From Cytospora piceicola (lineage: Eukaryota; Ascomycota; Sordariomycetes; Diaporthales; Cytosporaceae), in the NCBI GenBank assembly GCA_023375675.1, contig JALQBC010000069.1, positions 1-64,000 of the forward strand: a stretch of DNA of 64,000 nucleotides, given 5' to 3'. The notes under the pieces were generated by a model, which saw only the letters and a list, made by a program, of their open reading frames with translations, searched no databases and was not told the DNA's origin. The position numbers and the translations under genes were made by a program. This document shows positions 11,666 to 22,935 of the stretch, piece by piece. Position 1 is the first letter of the stretch; each line of letters opens with the position of its first letter.

Positions 11666-12262
11666 TGTGACAGGAAGAACCACGGCACCACACACGGCGA
11701 CTCGGTAATGATTGTTCTTTGATCAAAGTAAAGGTGTACGGGTCGTTTTATATCAGCCAAATTATCTCTTGCCCCTCTTACATAAAAGACAGGGGTATAG
11801 GTCACTCAATAGCTATCTAGTTGGCTATCCTAGTATACTTCCATGGGCAACTAAATACTCTAGGTTTCATATAAATCTACAAGACTTACCTATTTATCAA
11901 GCCCTGACCCGGACTACTTTCTCCCCTCTTCTAGATAATCCCGCGCCCTATACGCTCTCTCCGTCCGCTCCGGCAGCTCGCGGTATCGTCCTTCTGAGGT
12001 TATATACAGAATATCTTTGAAGTCAACCGTCCTGTCGGACTGTCCCTGGATATGGAATGTATGAAGATAAAGCAGATTTGACTTTGCTGAAGTAAGGAGG
12101 GGTGGGTCTAAAGTGAGCTTACTTATTCTGTTGAACCTGGACGCACACAGGGATATGAAGGGTCTGGGGATGTTACCAGCGGCCTGAATACTGGACTATA
12201 TCAGATGCCGGGTATGTGGCATAGCAGAAGCGCGGTCTCTGACACCATTCCATACGAAACTG
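11666..12262. other. Intergenic region before satellite element B
   Basis: No gene recognised. The open frame at 11712-12020 has no family features. Composition is normal until the GC-rich head of element B begins. Confidence 0.4.
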
Positions 12263-12398
12263 GGGAACGGCGGTAGGACCGCCTGCCGAGAAGGCCTTCC
12301 GTTAGGAAGGATCGGAAACTTAATAACTAGATACGCCGCTTAGGCTGCGGAGGAGACGATAGAGTAACGCCTAAGCGGCGAAATATTTATTTACGTAC
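12263..12398 (+). repeat. GC-rich head module of satellite element B (rearranged)
   Basis: The first ~60 bases are nearly identical to the head modules of A (reversed, 798-964) and D (61415). The following hairpin is altered. Between CGCCGCTTA and TAAGCGGCG it carries only GGCTGCGGAGGAGACGATAG plus AGTAACGCC, which is the reverse complement of the right arm of copy A. One arm has therefore been lost and the other inverted. The module leads directly into (CTTA)n. Confidence 0.85.
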
Positions 12399-12631
12399 TC
12401 ACTTACTTAATAATTAGATAACTAGATTACTAGCTACTTTACTAACTACTTTACTAGCTAATTTACTAACTAACTTACTAGCTAACTTACTAGCTAACTT
12501 ATTTACTTACCTACCTACTTACTTACTTACTTACTTATTAACTTATTAACTTACTTACTAACTTACTTAATTACTTAACAATTAACCAGCTAACTTGCTA
12601 GCTACTTTCCTAGCTAACCTACTAGCTAACC

Positions 12632-12701
<70 letters not shown>

Positions 12702-13218
12702 TCTACTTACTTACTTATCTACTTACTTAATAGCTAATTTACTTACTTATTTATTTACTTACTTACTAGCTAATTTACTAGCGAACTTACTTACCTACCT
12801 ACCTACCTACCTACCTACCTACCTACCTACTTACTTACCTACTTACCTACTTACTTACCTACTTACTTACTTACTTACCTACTTACTTACTTACTTACTT
12901 ACTTACTAGCTAATTTACTAGCAGACTTATTTACTTACTTAATAGCAAATTTACTTACTAACTAACTTACTAACTAACTTACTAACTAATCTACTAACTA
13001 ACTTACTAACTAACTTACTTACTTACTTACCTACTTACTTTTGTATTTACTTACTAGCTAATTTACTAGTAAACTTACCTACTTACTTATTAACTTACTT
13101 ACTAACTTACTTAATTACTTAATAATTAACCAGCTAACTTACTAGCTACTTTACTAGCTAACCTACTAGCTAACCTACTTACTTGCTTACTTACTTACTT
13201 ACTTACTTACTTATTAAC
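12399..13218. repeat. (CTTA)n satellite array, element B
   Basis: About 820 bp of CTTA tetranucleotides with runs of up to ~20 perfect units and variants such as CTAGCTAATTTA and CTACCTAC. Translation gives an artefactual Leu-Thr-Tyr-Leu repeat at 12595-12909, which is not a gene. Confidence 0.95.
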
Positions 13219-13775
13219 TTAATTCGAATTTAAAGGGTTATATAAGCCTTTAGTAGAAAGGAAGGAAAAAAAGGGCTAAAGTTCGGGTTAAAAACTATAA
13301 GAACCTACAGCATTAAAACTATTAGCTTTAATAGTAAACCTACCTTAAGGGCTAAGATTTAATTAAATATACCGTTTAACAGCCCTTTTTCTTAAGTTTC
13401 AGATTTAGGTAAGTTCTTTTTAATCGGATTAAAACTCGAGCATACATCTTAGTTCGAACCTAAGGTCTTCGGTAAAAAGCCTTATCGTAAGCTTAAGCCT
13501 TATCGTAGGCCTTAAAGTGACCGTAAGCCTTCCGGCAGGCATTAAAGGCCTTATAATTACTAGTGTATTTAATCACAGAACGACTAAAATCACTGCTTTT
13601 AGTATCTAATTAAATCCGAGAAACGGATGCTATAGCGAATTAACATAATTATAATTCAGAGCTAATTAGAATTAAAAACAGGTGGTATAAATCTTAAGGG
13701 CATAATTTCTATATACTCGCCCGCCTTATAAAACAAACATTAACCTTTTTAACAGAAGGTATTAAGATACTTACT
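13219..13775 (+). repeat. AT-rich tail module of satellite element B
   Basis: Starts AATTCGAATTTAAAGG and ends with ACATTAACCTTTTTAACAGA followed by AGG. The same ~550-bp module follows the arrays at 49.9 kb and 63.4 kb at high similarity along its whole length, including AAACTATTAGCTTTAATAGT and the end region with CTCGCCCGCCTTATAAAAC. The last ~105 bases also occur inverted in front of the head of element D (61308), which shows that this segment is the terminal inverted repeat of the element. No coding frame. Confidence 0.85.
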
Positions 13776-13820
13776 GCAGAGTAAAGGCTTAAAAAGAATT
13801 TATTATATAATATATTAGTA

Positions 13821-15018
13821 CAGTAACTACCCCTTATATTTTATATAGCCTATCTAAGCTATCTGTATAATATATAAGGGACATATAGTAAGTTAAACAC
13901 CCTATAAGTAGAACGGCCTCCTTAGTAGAACAGCTACTTATATAGTAAACAGCCTAAATAGCCTACCTTTCTAACAGCTATAATAAATTAAATAAAATAG
14001 ATATAGACTTTTAAACTAAATATATATTACTATTATATATATATATTAGTATATAATATATTATATAACTTAATATATACTAATAAGATAGAAATATATT
14101 ATATTATTATTAAGAGTTTAAATGTTAAGGATTATATATAATATAGGTAGTAATACTAACAGCTATCGGAAAATTATATTAATTAATATTATATTATATA
14201 GCTAGTTAATTATAATTAAAAGTATATAATATAGTATATTATACTATATAGATATAAGTAAATATAATAGATTAATATTTTACGTTATATTATAGTAATA
14301 AAATAAGACTTTAGAAATCTCTATATAATATTTATATAAAGATTTATAAAATACTATATAACTTTTAAAATTATACTTTTTTTAAGTTTATAACTTCTAT
14401 ACTATATATAGTATCTTATAATAATATTATATATATATAAGTATATAAGTATATTATCTAGTGTATAACTAAGAATAAATGTAATAAAAGTAACTTTTAA
14501 AGGCTGTTAGTACTTATACTTATATAGTATTAAAACCTTAACAGTTTAAAGTATATATATTTATAGCTATATATTTACTTTTAAAACGTTTAATATCAGA
14601 TATTAGCTATTATAATATATATATTAAAAGGTATTGTATATTATTTAAAGGTCGTTTAGTTAATATCTATTTTATTTAATTTATTATAGCTGTTAGAAAG
14701 GTAGGCTATTTAGGCTATTTACTATATAAGTAGCTGTTCTACTAAGGGGGCCGTTCTACTTATAAGATGTTTAACTTATATAAGGAAGAGTAAAGAGCTA
14801 TATACATTATTAGCTAATCTATCTACTAGATATATAGTAGCTATACCTTATATATTATATCGCTATATAGTATAAACCCTTAATATATTATATATACCTA
14901 GTAGATAAATTAGCTAATAATATATATAATTAACCTCTTATCCTTATATATTATATATTCCTTATATATTATATAGGTAGCTTAAATAAGCTATATAATA
15001 TATAGAGGGTAGCTACTG
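13821..15018. mobile_element. Inverted-repeat DNA element with TA flanks (Tc1/mariner-like, non-autonomous, RIPped)
   Basis: The left end is CAGTAACTACCCCTTATAT and the right end is the reverse complement of CAGTAGCTACCCTCTATAT. Each is flanked by TA, as expected for Tc1/mariner-type insertion. The repeats are long: the arms at about 13889-13995 and 14655-14782 match with few differences through GAACGGCC...CAGCTACTTATATAG. The centre (13996-14650) is AT-only and has no frame. The right arm is lengthened by a smaller palindromic insert at about 14801-14926, itself bounded by ATTATTAGCTAAT inverted repeats. No transposase is visible, so it is a MITE-like derivative or a fully RIPped copy. Confidence 0.6.
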
Positions 15019-15090
15019 TATATAATATACCTATAAGGGAATACATGTTATACAGATATAGTATATAAAGAGGTATATAGTATATTAGTT

Positions 15091-15359
15091 TTAATATAGC
15101 ATATTAGCGAAAGGGGTTAGCGTCGTTACTTTAAGGCCGTTATTTCTTATATATACAGCTATCGTTTAATAGGTTTATTATTATATATAGTTTTATATAG
15201 TGTAGCAGGTAGTTTTATAGTTTTTATTTTTAGATATTAATTAGTAACGCTAGCAGAGTTTAAGGGTTTAAGTTTAATTACTTACTAAGATCTAATAGCA
15301 TTTTTTTTACTAGGCCCGAAAAAAGGACGCTAACCCCTTTCGCTAACATACTATATTAA
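15091..15359. mobile_element. 269-bp MITE with ~34-bp terminal inverted repeats
   Basis: The left end TTAATATAGCATATTAGCGA plus AAGGGGTTAGCGTC is matched at the right end by the inverse of the same sequence with two differences (15326-15359). The inside is AT-rich and non-coding. The TTAA at each tip may be part of the repeat or a target duplication. A related end, GGGTGTAGCTACTGTA, lies at 15488-15503 but belongs to the CAGTAGCTAC family. Confidence 0.65.
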
Positions 15360-15503
15360 ATCGATATAGCATGTTAGAATAATATAAGATGTTACTTTTA
15401 CATAGTATGTACCGCCTTATATAGCATGTCTGTACCTAGATATCCCCTAATAGGTATTAGGGGTTTATACTATATAGGGATATGATATATAGGGTGTAGC
15501 TAC

Positions 15504-15742
15504 TGTATCGAACATATAATGTACTGTGCGGACAACTGACTTTCTAAGGGTTCGAATGAGACAGGACCAAGTTACCCTAGACTGCATATAAGAGTTGCCT
15601 ACCCTAGGTTGGGTAGGTAGTGTGTATATATACTATCTGCTATCTGATAAAGGATGGCATTTAGCAGGCTCGCAAGTCCGCGCAACTAGGAACTAGGTAT
15701 ATGTAGATATCTTTCTGTCCTCTAGGTACTTAAGTAGCTATA
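15504..15742. other. 3' flank of the P450 gene
   Basis: Return to normal composition. It contains a near-perfect palindrome CCTACCCTAGGTTGGGTAGG at 15599-15618. No gene. Confidence 0.4.
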
Positions 15743-17679
15743 TTAGGACCTAGTGTAAGCCTCGCTCGTAGGAACCCTCCTCTTCCTCATCAAGAGTCTC
15801 GCGCTAGGGTCCAGGAACACATTCTCATCCGCACCCAAGGTCTTAGGCATCGATTTGCCCTCGGGATACTTGAAATCGAATTCCGTAACCAGGCGTGCTA
15901 CTAGCATCTTGATCTCAGCGACTCCAAGAAACCTTCCAGGGCAAGCCTGGTTCCCATAGCCAAACGTAAGATTGTTGTCCACGTCGGTCAGAACAGCCTG
16001 GTGCCTGTCATGTTGATCCGGCGATGAGTACCGCTTACGATAGCTACGCATGGGATCGAACGTAAACGGGACTGGAGTAATGGCCGGGTCCATCTGATGC
16101 TCAGCGTTGGCAAAAGCAATTCTGCACCCCTTCGGAATATGTGTGCCATCTTTCAGCGTGTACGCCGAAAGGGCCGTTCTTTGCGGACTCACTATTGTAG
16201 TTAGTCAAACAGTTTCCGAAATCATCTGCACATCAGACAGAACTCACAGAGAATAGGCGGGTGGACTCGGAAGCATTCCAGCAAGAAGGAATCCATCTTC
16301 TCCAATTTTGCGTGCCACCGCCTGTAATCCAGCTCTGCATCGCCAAACTGCTCCCTCACTTGGTCTATCTCCTCACGCAGCACGGGCAACCATTCCGGGT
16401 GCTCACAGAGTTCAAAGAGAAACGTGGCAGTGTTTGTGGAGGTGGTGTGGATGCTCGCAAGCGTCAGAACACACTGCCGGTTGGCCATCTCGGCGAGCGT
16501 AGTCTCCTCCTCAGTTCCATTATCGATCATCCAGTCAACCAGCGTCTCGTCTTCTTCGTCTGCTGGTGGTTCGCCGCGCTCTCTTGCCCGCAGGGCGTTG
16601 GAGTGCTTGATCATCTTGGCGGCCATTACCTCCTCGGCTTTGACACGACAGCGTTTTAGTTGGTACCGAGAGGGAAGTACTACTGCAACGACAGGGCGCA
16701 TCCACGTTGGGAACATCCGCAGGACGAAAGCAGTAGTGAACGCGTTCATCGTGTAGTTTATTGTCACGTCGATCCATTCGGGGTCACGACATGCTGGTTC
16801 GCCTATAAACATTCTTGCTGACATGCGGGCAACCAGCATCCGTGCGACCTGCTGAATATCGACCTCGACAAAGTCTGATAGATGTCAGGCAATTGAATAA
16901 ACAGGCAATAGCATTGCTTGACTTACCCTGCGTTTGAGGTACATCCAAGTTCCATCCGTAGTCGAGTTCCTTCGACGCAATTTTCAGGAACTTTGATAGT
17001 TCCGGTGCCAGTTTGCGCTTCATGACTTGAGCATGAAGGTCAGATCTGTTCAGAAAGTGTAGGTCTGTCCATTCGTAAAGCATATTCTAGCCCCTGTCAG
17101 CCTTCGAAACTAATCCAAGCAGTTTTTAGCTGTGACTGAGCTTACCTGGGAGGTAGCAACTCTGCTATTGAGAATTGATGACGATATCAGGCGGATCTCG
17201 TCTAGATACCTGATCGGCAGGATATTATAGTCTGTATCAAAGCGACGCACTATGAATGGTGATCCTTTGAACTTTGGTACGTTTCGAAATGTTAGCCATC
17301 CATGAAAAGGGACATGAGAACGGGGAACTTGACAGATTGAAGGTACCTTTTGGTATCCGCTCGAGATGATGCTCTGCGCCCCGGTCACGAATCTTGACTG
17401 CAACACTATCGCAGGCACCAGGCGAGAGGCATTGTGGATGGGAATATTGGAGATATTCTTCTTGTTGTCCCCTTTCAAGGCTGAAGTGATCAATGCCGCA
17501 ATTAGCACTATGCCCACGACCTGTTCGAAACTCGCTGATCGTGCGAGCTCGACCATTCGAAGCAAGTGGGTTTCGGTCCTATCCCACGACATGTTGACCA
17601 GGACACTGAGTGTGATCAGGGTCCAAATGATGTACTGGAGCACGGTTCTTGAAATCAAAAGACTACAGGATGTCTGCAC
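15743..17679 (-). CDS. Cytochrome P450, fungal CYP68/CYP503-like (5 exons, 564 aa)
   Basis: Exons on the minus strand: 17679-17347, 17271-17146, 17086-16927, 16874-16248 and 16191-15743; introns 75, 59, 52 and 56 bp; total 1695 nt. The heme loop FGYGNQACPG (Phe492, Cys499) fits FxxGxxxCxG. The K-helix ECFR motif and the I-helix ASIHTTS are present; the latter replaces the common AGxDTT and is typical of P450s acting on fungal diterpenes and related scaffolds. The C-terminal DPSARLLMRKR also suits that group. A membrane anchor is predicted near FEQVVGIVLIAALITSAL. The first ATG (17679) leaves a long leader with an extra hydrophobic stretch. The ATG at 17589 would give 534 aa, closer to the usual length. 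Monooxygenation of a diterpene is inferred from sequence type and the diterpene synthase 12.6 kb away. Confidence 0.9.
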
Positions 17680-19027
17680 CGTCTGGCATATGATCTAGAA
17701 TATACAGGTCGCCGGGGTGATAAATATCAAATTCTGGCCGTACCGTATACGATGAGTAAGTTTATACTATACGTCTTCGCTCCTTTTCACGGCCGTTTTC
17801 TTCCCTGCTGATCTGCGGCTCTTCTCAGTGTGTGGTTTATTCAGGTCTACCTATCATCAAGGCCTATTGGATGCCCAGGTGCATAGGAGCTGGAGCTCCG
17901 CGGAAGATGGGTGTTCTGCAGCAGCCTGCAGTGATCATCATTGACATACGTCGCTGAATGCCACTTGATTCGGTGAACATGCAAATGTTATCGAGAGGCT
18001 GTGCATGCATGCCCCCGGGTGTGACGAGGAATATTGCGGATTCTGGTTGGCGGGCTCGCATTGCATCACATTGTTATTGTTTCACAAGGTTATCTATCTA
18101 CTGTGTATTGGACCTATTGGACCGACAGTCCACGGCACAGCATAACAGCACTAGGCTCCCAACCGATACTCCAGTATTATCTGATCCAGTGGTATCTACT
18201 CCGCGCCCACATCACGCAGGGCCACGACTGGTTTCCCGCCGGATGACGTGTATAACCCTGCAGGAGTTGACATGTTTATACAGCCTGAGAGCATGTGGTC
18301 AGGCGGTCAGCTGGCGGTGTAGCGCAGCGTTGCAGGCTGCGGCGCAGTGCTGCAGGCATGGAGCGCAAGTCACAGCTCGAGATCGGCGCAGTGTGTGAAC
18401 TTTGCGGACAAGGTTGCATACAGTACGTACCAAAATCAGCACCAAAATGCAAAGCTGACCTCCAAAGGTACCCGAAGACGTGCCATAGTAGCATTCAGAA
18501 GTTAGCTTCATTTGTTAGTCAAATGGAATAATGGTTACTAATTAGCACAGTAGCGAGAAATGGTTCAACATTCCCTAGACAAGAACTGACATGGGAAAAG
18601 TATCACCGTCGGACCCAGAATGGTGTCTTCTTTCTCCAGTATTCAAGTCGATCCGTAGCGTTGACACCGATTTACTGCAAGTCACAGTGGATTCGAAATG
18701 TTGATTCTTCCAGATCCTTCCTTTTTGGGGAGGAGGTAGCTTGCCAATAGTAATTTGGTGAGAAGGCCACCGATTAACTTTATTACTAGAGTCTAAAACG
18801 TTAGTCTTGTCACCGTTTTGGGTCCGACTGCATGTTCTTCTTTTAGAAATTCTGGTGAGAATGACTGATCTGATCTGATCTGCCCTTTTTGACCAGCCGT
18901 TTTCTCACGTTGGCAATTATTGTATCTAATCCCTGGGACTTGTGTTGGGAAGCTATCTCACTCCAAAATGGCATGATCTGCGGGAAGAAACCCTTAATTC
19001 CCTGCGACTCGTAGCTAGGTATCTACT
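17680..19027. other. Intergenic region between P450 and rhodopsin-like genes
   Basis: The P450 promoter should lie in the first few hundred bases. No gene recognised: overlapping open frames at 17958-18531 lack motifs. The motif CCGTCGGACCCAGAA occurs near 18606 and its inverse form GGGTCCGAC near 18820. Bases 18800-18940 form one half of a diverged direct repeat described separately. Confidence 0.4.
18800..18940. repeat. Diverged direct repeat, copy 1
   Basis: It shares an ordered series of blocks with 20963-21115: GTTAGTCT..CACCGTT, AAATTCTGGT, GATCTGATCTGCC, CGTTTT...CGGCAA-like and TAATCCCTG. The spacing is similar and the orientation the same. The two copies bracket the rhodopsin-like gene. 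It could be an old transposon end, a duplicated regulatory segment, or solo repeats. Confidence 0.55.
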
Positions 19028-20273
19028 CTACCGATTCTCCATTCTGATGTATGCGTCACTCTGTCGAACGTTGTTCAGGAACTCGTCACTTCCCTCCCTC
19101 CCAGCACGCAACGGGATGTTTCCACTGTGACTGTAGTCACGCTTGGCCTTCGAATCCTTGACTGTCCCATCCACGGTTGACTTGCTCACGTAGAGACCCC
19201 AGAACGATCGTAAAGCCGGGGCACAACCTACTATGATGGCCACGAAACCCTCAACAGTGCTGTGAAATGACGTTAGAATCTTCTCTAGAATTCAGGGTTA
19301 GTCAAGGAAGGTAAGTTGGGCTTACAAACATAGGATTGCAGCAGTTAGATGGGTGCCATCTCCGTAGTAGGCCTTCCACTTGTAATAAAGAGCTGCTACA
19401 GAAGCCACCACTCCCCTGGACTCGAACGTCAGTCATGTCTGCGGATGTATCTCGGGGACTTCGTACAGTATGGCAGAGAAGAAAGTCAGGCCTAGACCAA
19501 TCTTCTTGGATCTCTCGATTTGCAACCCAAGAATGATGGGTGTGGGCAGGACGAGCAGAGTAATGTCGCATACGACCGAGACGAAGCCGGAAAACACTCC
19601 AGCGAGCGTGTTGGCGGACGCACAGCGTTGGTACTCCGGGAAGGTCGCCCTGCTGGGGTTCACGGGACAGAAAACCAGCGTGTAGGTAAGGCCAGCGGTG
19701 TACACCAGAAAGGAGACTACAAGTACAGCCCACGAAATATATCGCAGCCAGCGATGGAGTCCAAAGAGCTTCAGATAGAGAATTGCAATGGGTGCTTTCG
19801 AGAACCATAATGTGCCCTGGACGACGATGATGATAACGACAGAGATCTGCAATGGGAATGACTGTTAGAGAGATGACTCAGGACCGGGGAATGGCTGAGT
19901 TGAGACCTTCCTTCTGCAGATACACCAGATCAATCGACTCCACGGGGCTGGTGGTTACTATTGCAGTGTCAGTTGGGCCCGACGTTCCTTGTGCTCCGTG
20001 TGACAGGCTTTCTCACCTTTCAAGACGACATGGTTGACTGCGTACGATGCTATCAAAAAGCAGAAACCGATGATCGAGCACCCTTGCGGAGTCAGCAATG
20101 GTTATCCACGCAGGATGTACAGAGCTCAACGCACAGTCGTCGATACCCGGCCTATGCTGAGGGCCATAACAAGAGACAAAGCACCGGATTGCAACAAATC
20201 CGCTAGCAAGGATGAGTAAGGTGATGCCCACACCCTCGTACGTCTGCATGGTAACTGGGGCAGGCGCCGACAT
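19028..20273 (-). CDS. Fungal rhodopsin-like integral membrane protein (6 exons, 312 aa)
   Basis: Exons on the minus strand: 20273-20135, 20082-20017, 19957-19926, 19846-19467, 19415-19326 and 19259-19028; introns 52, 59, 78, 51 and 66 bp; total 939 nt. Splicing restores the family landmarks: a first membrane helix (GITLLILASGFVAIRCF), a GIDDW turn whose Trp is split by intron 1, a KAPIAILYLKLFG helix start (usually K-S-I-L-x-x-Y-x-R-x-F), an extracellular Cys-bearing loop (FCPVNP...YQRC), a CDITLLVLPTPII helix, and a C-terminal GFVAIIVGCAPALR motif. About seven helices are expected. This fungal family (satratoxin SC-type/PTH11-adjacent membrane proteins) has no retinal lysine role and no proven function, but is frequent near product gene clusters. 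The tail after residue ~250 is hydrophilic and cytoplasmic. Confidence 0.8.
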
Positions 20274-21884
20274 ATTGGAGGGACGTCGAGTGATGGACTG
20301 TGGTAGAGATCCGTATCTAGCTCTGACCAAACCTATGCGCGGCGCCACATGAGAATCGCACGAATAAGTGAGTGTGCAAAGAATGGATGAACCGGATCTC
20401 GGGACTGGAAGGAAGGTTTGCTGCGCTAGGTCATCGGTGTCTTTGAAGGAATATGTCCTCGACATCCCACGCCTGATATATGACTGAGCAGCCGAAGATA
20501 ATCCTCATGGTGTGTAGTCTGAAGCATTTCCAACGGGGACATTCCATTATTGGTTGTGCCAACACCGATGTTTACCGCAGGTCATCACCCTACAGCGGCA
20601 GGACGGACTTAGTGACCCTGTAAGGCGGGCTAATATAGCATCTGCCATGGATCCCAGACGAGCCGCCCACCAGCTTCTACACTGGACAGTACCTAGATAT
20701 GCAGTTGGATGCAAGTAAGCAATCATGAACGATCCGCAATGTTACAACCCAGTCCACTATAGGGCGCATTGATATCGCCAGTGTGGGCCACGGGACAAGG
20801 TTTGCCGACCTGAACGAAGACCTTGAAAATTACAGGTCACAGTTGAAGGATTAAAAATGCTAACTTGAAGATCCGTCCGTTTCAAGAGGACCGGGGAGAG
20901 TACCATTCCCATACTGATTTGCTACACATGTGACTTATCAACAGGAATATCGGAGATCAAAGGTTAGTCTCGCCACCGTTCTAGGTCCTGATTAATTACC
21001 GTAATATTCTCTCTACACAAATTCTGGTAAAGAAGAACGGATCTGATCTGCCTCCTCTAGCTAATCGTTTTGTACCGTCGGCAAATACATAGTCATATTT
21101 TTAATCCCTGTGACCGGTAAGTTGATAGAAGATCAGTACTTCATGATTTGCAGACCTTATTGGTCCCCTCCACCGGCGCCACCGCCTCCACTGGCAAAGC
21201 TAATCCCTATGCCCTGTATGTGTTGACAGTACTATGTAATCGCCTGCAAGCCACAAGAAGCAAACTGACTGTATAATACATTACCAACACCAGCTAGGTA
21301 TACTTAATTATAATAGTAAATAAAACACCAAGTGGTATTGTGGTTGAGATGCACAGGTCCCACCGGTACTTCTCGCAACAAAGAGGAGCACCGCGACGTT
21401 ACAACAAGCACAAGCCAGAATACCAGACAGAGGGGTACATAGAGCCTATGCCTGGCACCCAGGATATTGATTGCAACGAACCATTTGTTGGCCGTTTGGC
21501 CCGAAGGATCGTCGGTAAGCTGACCTCATATACAAGCCGTTAGCCCGGAAGATCCTCCTGTGAGACATCACCTTGCAGCTACATGTCAGCGTAGCCCGCC
21601 AATCCACCTCTATTCTAAGTCCAGACTGCCTCGCTAGGTCATGCGGCAGCTTTCACACGCGACAATGTTCGCGATGCTGTGCAACGCGAACGCCGCAGCT
21701 TTTGGGGTCAGACCCAGAAATTAAAAAAAAATAACAAACGAGCCTCCCGAACATCTTGACCCGTCCCCTCACCTATATATGAACCACTTCGTAAATTAGA
21801 TCTAGATGCTGTATGCCAGACAATACGCTACGCACCGAAGTCGACTCCTTAGTAGTCATACACACCTACGCACACACAGCAACA
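20274..21884. promoter_or_regulatory. Divergent intergenic region between the rhodopsin-like and SnoaL-like genes
   Basis: About 1.6 kb with no convincing gene (the frame at 21340-21543 has no motif). It should hold both promoters. Near the SnoaL-like gene are a TATA-like CTATATATGAACC at about 21773, a palindromic cluster TTCGCGATGCTGTGCAACGC (plus GAA) near 21669, and GGGTCAGACCC, an inverted repeat, at about 21706. The GACCCAGAA part of the last element recurs near 18610. These are candidate binding sites only. Confidence 0.35.
20963..21115. repeat. Diverged direct repeat, copy 2
   Basis: Partner of 18800-18940, on the far side of the rhodopsin-like gene, in the same orientation. Shared blocks include GTTAGTCT, CACCGTT, AAATTCTGGT, GGATCTGATCTGCC and TTTTTAATCCCTG. 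Confidence 0.55.
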
Positions 21885-22405
21885 ATGGCTGAACTCCGAG
21901 CAGTCATTCAAGAGACGATCACGGCCTTCGTCCAGAACAACACAGATGCTGTCAAGAAGAAAGATGTCTCTCTCCTCTCGTCCGCCCTCTCCGACGACTG
22001 CGTGAAGATGTACCGGCCGCTCTCGTTCGTCAACAAATACCCTCAGTTCTTCAAGGCCCAGATCACGAACGCGGAGTACGAGGCACAGATGCAGATGGAG
22101 CTCCAAACTATGTCAGACGTGGTTCAGAATGTCACCCGGACTGTGATCGACGCGCACCAGCGCGTAGCCAACGTGTGGATCGAGAAGACTGTACAAACGG
22201 TCAATGGATCCACGAGCTCTGTTGAGGTAATATTTTGACTTGATTTATTCTTGAAGCACCCTTGAGCTAAAGTCTTTGCAAGGTTATTTATGACCTGGAG
22301 TTCACACCAGATGGGAGACAGATCTCTCAGTACATTGAGTTTGTGGATACCTTTGAAAGTGTCAAGGTGCTGGAGCAAATTCTCAGTAAGCTTGGTGGGA
22401 ACTGA
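21885..22405 (+). CDS. Small SnoaL-like (NTF2-fold) protein (2 exons, 154 aa)
   Basis: Exons 21885-22226 and 22283-22405 around a 56-bp intron (GTAATA...GCAAG), phase 0. The ATG at 21885 was chosen over the in-frame ATG at 21813 because the fold begins right after it and its context (ACAATGG) is good. The chain has a helical N-terminus, a DDCVKMYRPLSF strand region, and a C-terminal VIYDLEFTPDGRQISQYIEFVDT sheet. This matches the small fungal SnoaL-like proteins of ~130-160 aa in which the strand pair L-x-F-x-x-D-G-x-x-I ... E-F-V-D is characteristic. Members include isomerases and cyclases of terpenoid and polyketide pathways, and also proteins without known activity. Proximity to P450 and diterpene synthase genes suggests a pathway role; the catalytic residues are not certain. 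Confidence 0.8.
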
Positions 22406-22935
22406 TCAGGCTTATTACACTTCCTCTTGGGATGTTAATCGAGCCAGTCAGCCGTGGTTCCTAAAACGGAGCTTTCTTTTCAAGTGCTTTGTCTGTTAGT
22501 GGACTCAAACAAAGTCGGCTGGTACTTGAAAGTAGCCATATTGTGGAAATCGAAATTATCCAGCAAATCTTAGATGACACCCTCAGGAATTCTTTTGGCA
22601 CCCTAAGAGTATCTACACGTAAGCCGGTTGGTTGCATTGCGACGTAGTACATGTAGGGCACACGCTCCAGCCACCGGGCCGCCCATCTTCGCAGCTAATA
22701 TTACTTAATATCTTCCGGGGTATCTCTCCGGTCGCTAGGGCTCTCTCTTTCGCTAAAGGACCGCAACTATCTCGGGGTAGTCCTCTGGGAAGTCAGATAC
22801 GGCCTTACCAAGCTCTCACTAGCCGCGTCCCTTTACCCCACCTGGCCCTTTAACAATATTGTGTGTGTGTGTGTGTGTATTTCTTTTAGTGTTCTTGGTA
22901 GTGTTCTTAGGAGAGAGAGAGAGAGAGAGAGAGAT
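22406..22935. other. Intergenic region ending in TG and GA microsatellites
   Basis: No gene recognised between 22406 and 22860. (GT)9 lies at 22861-22878 and (GA)12 at 22911-22934. They mark the transition to RIP-degraded DNA. Confidence 0.6.

Noticed and set aside
12595..12909. 104-codon open frame of repeated Leu-Thr-Tyr-Leu
   Set aside because: It is a translation of the CTTA satellite, not a gene.
12399..13218. CRISPR-like appearance of regular repeats
   Set aside because: There are no unique spacers of constant length, the unit is 4 bp, and the context is eukaryotic.
15599..15618. Palindrome CCTACCCTAGGTTGGGTAGG as a terminator
   Set aside because: Intrinsic hairpin terminators do not apply to fungal protein-coding genes; kept only as an inverted repeat.
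16261..16756. Plus-strand frames across the P450
   Set aside because: Antisense to P450 exon 4, which carries the I-helix and K-helix motifs.
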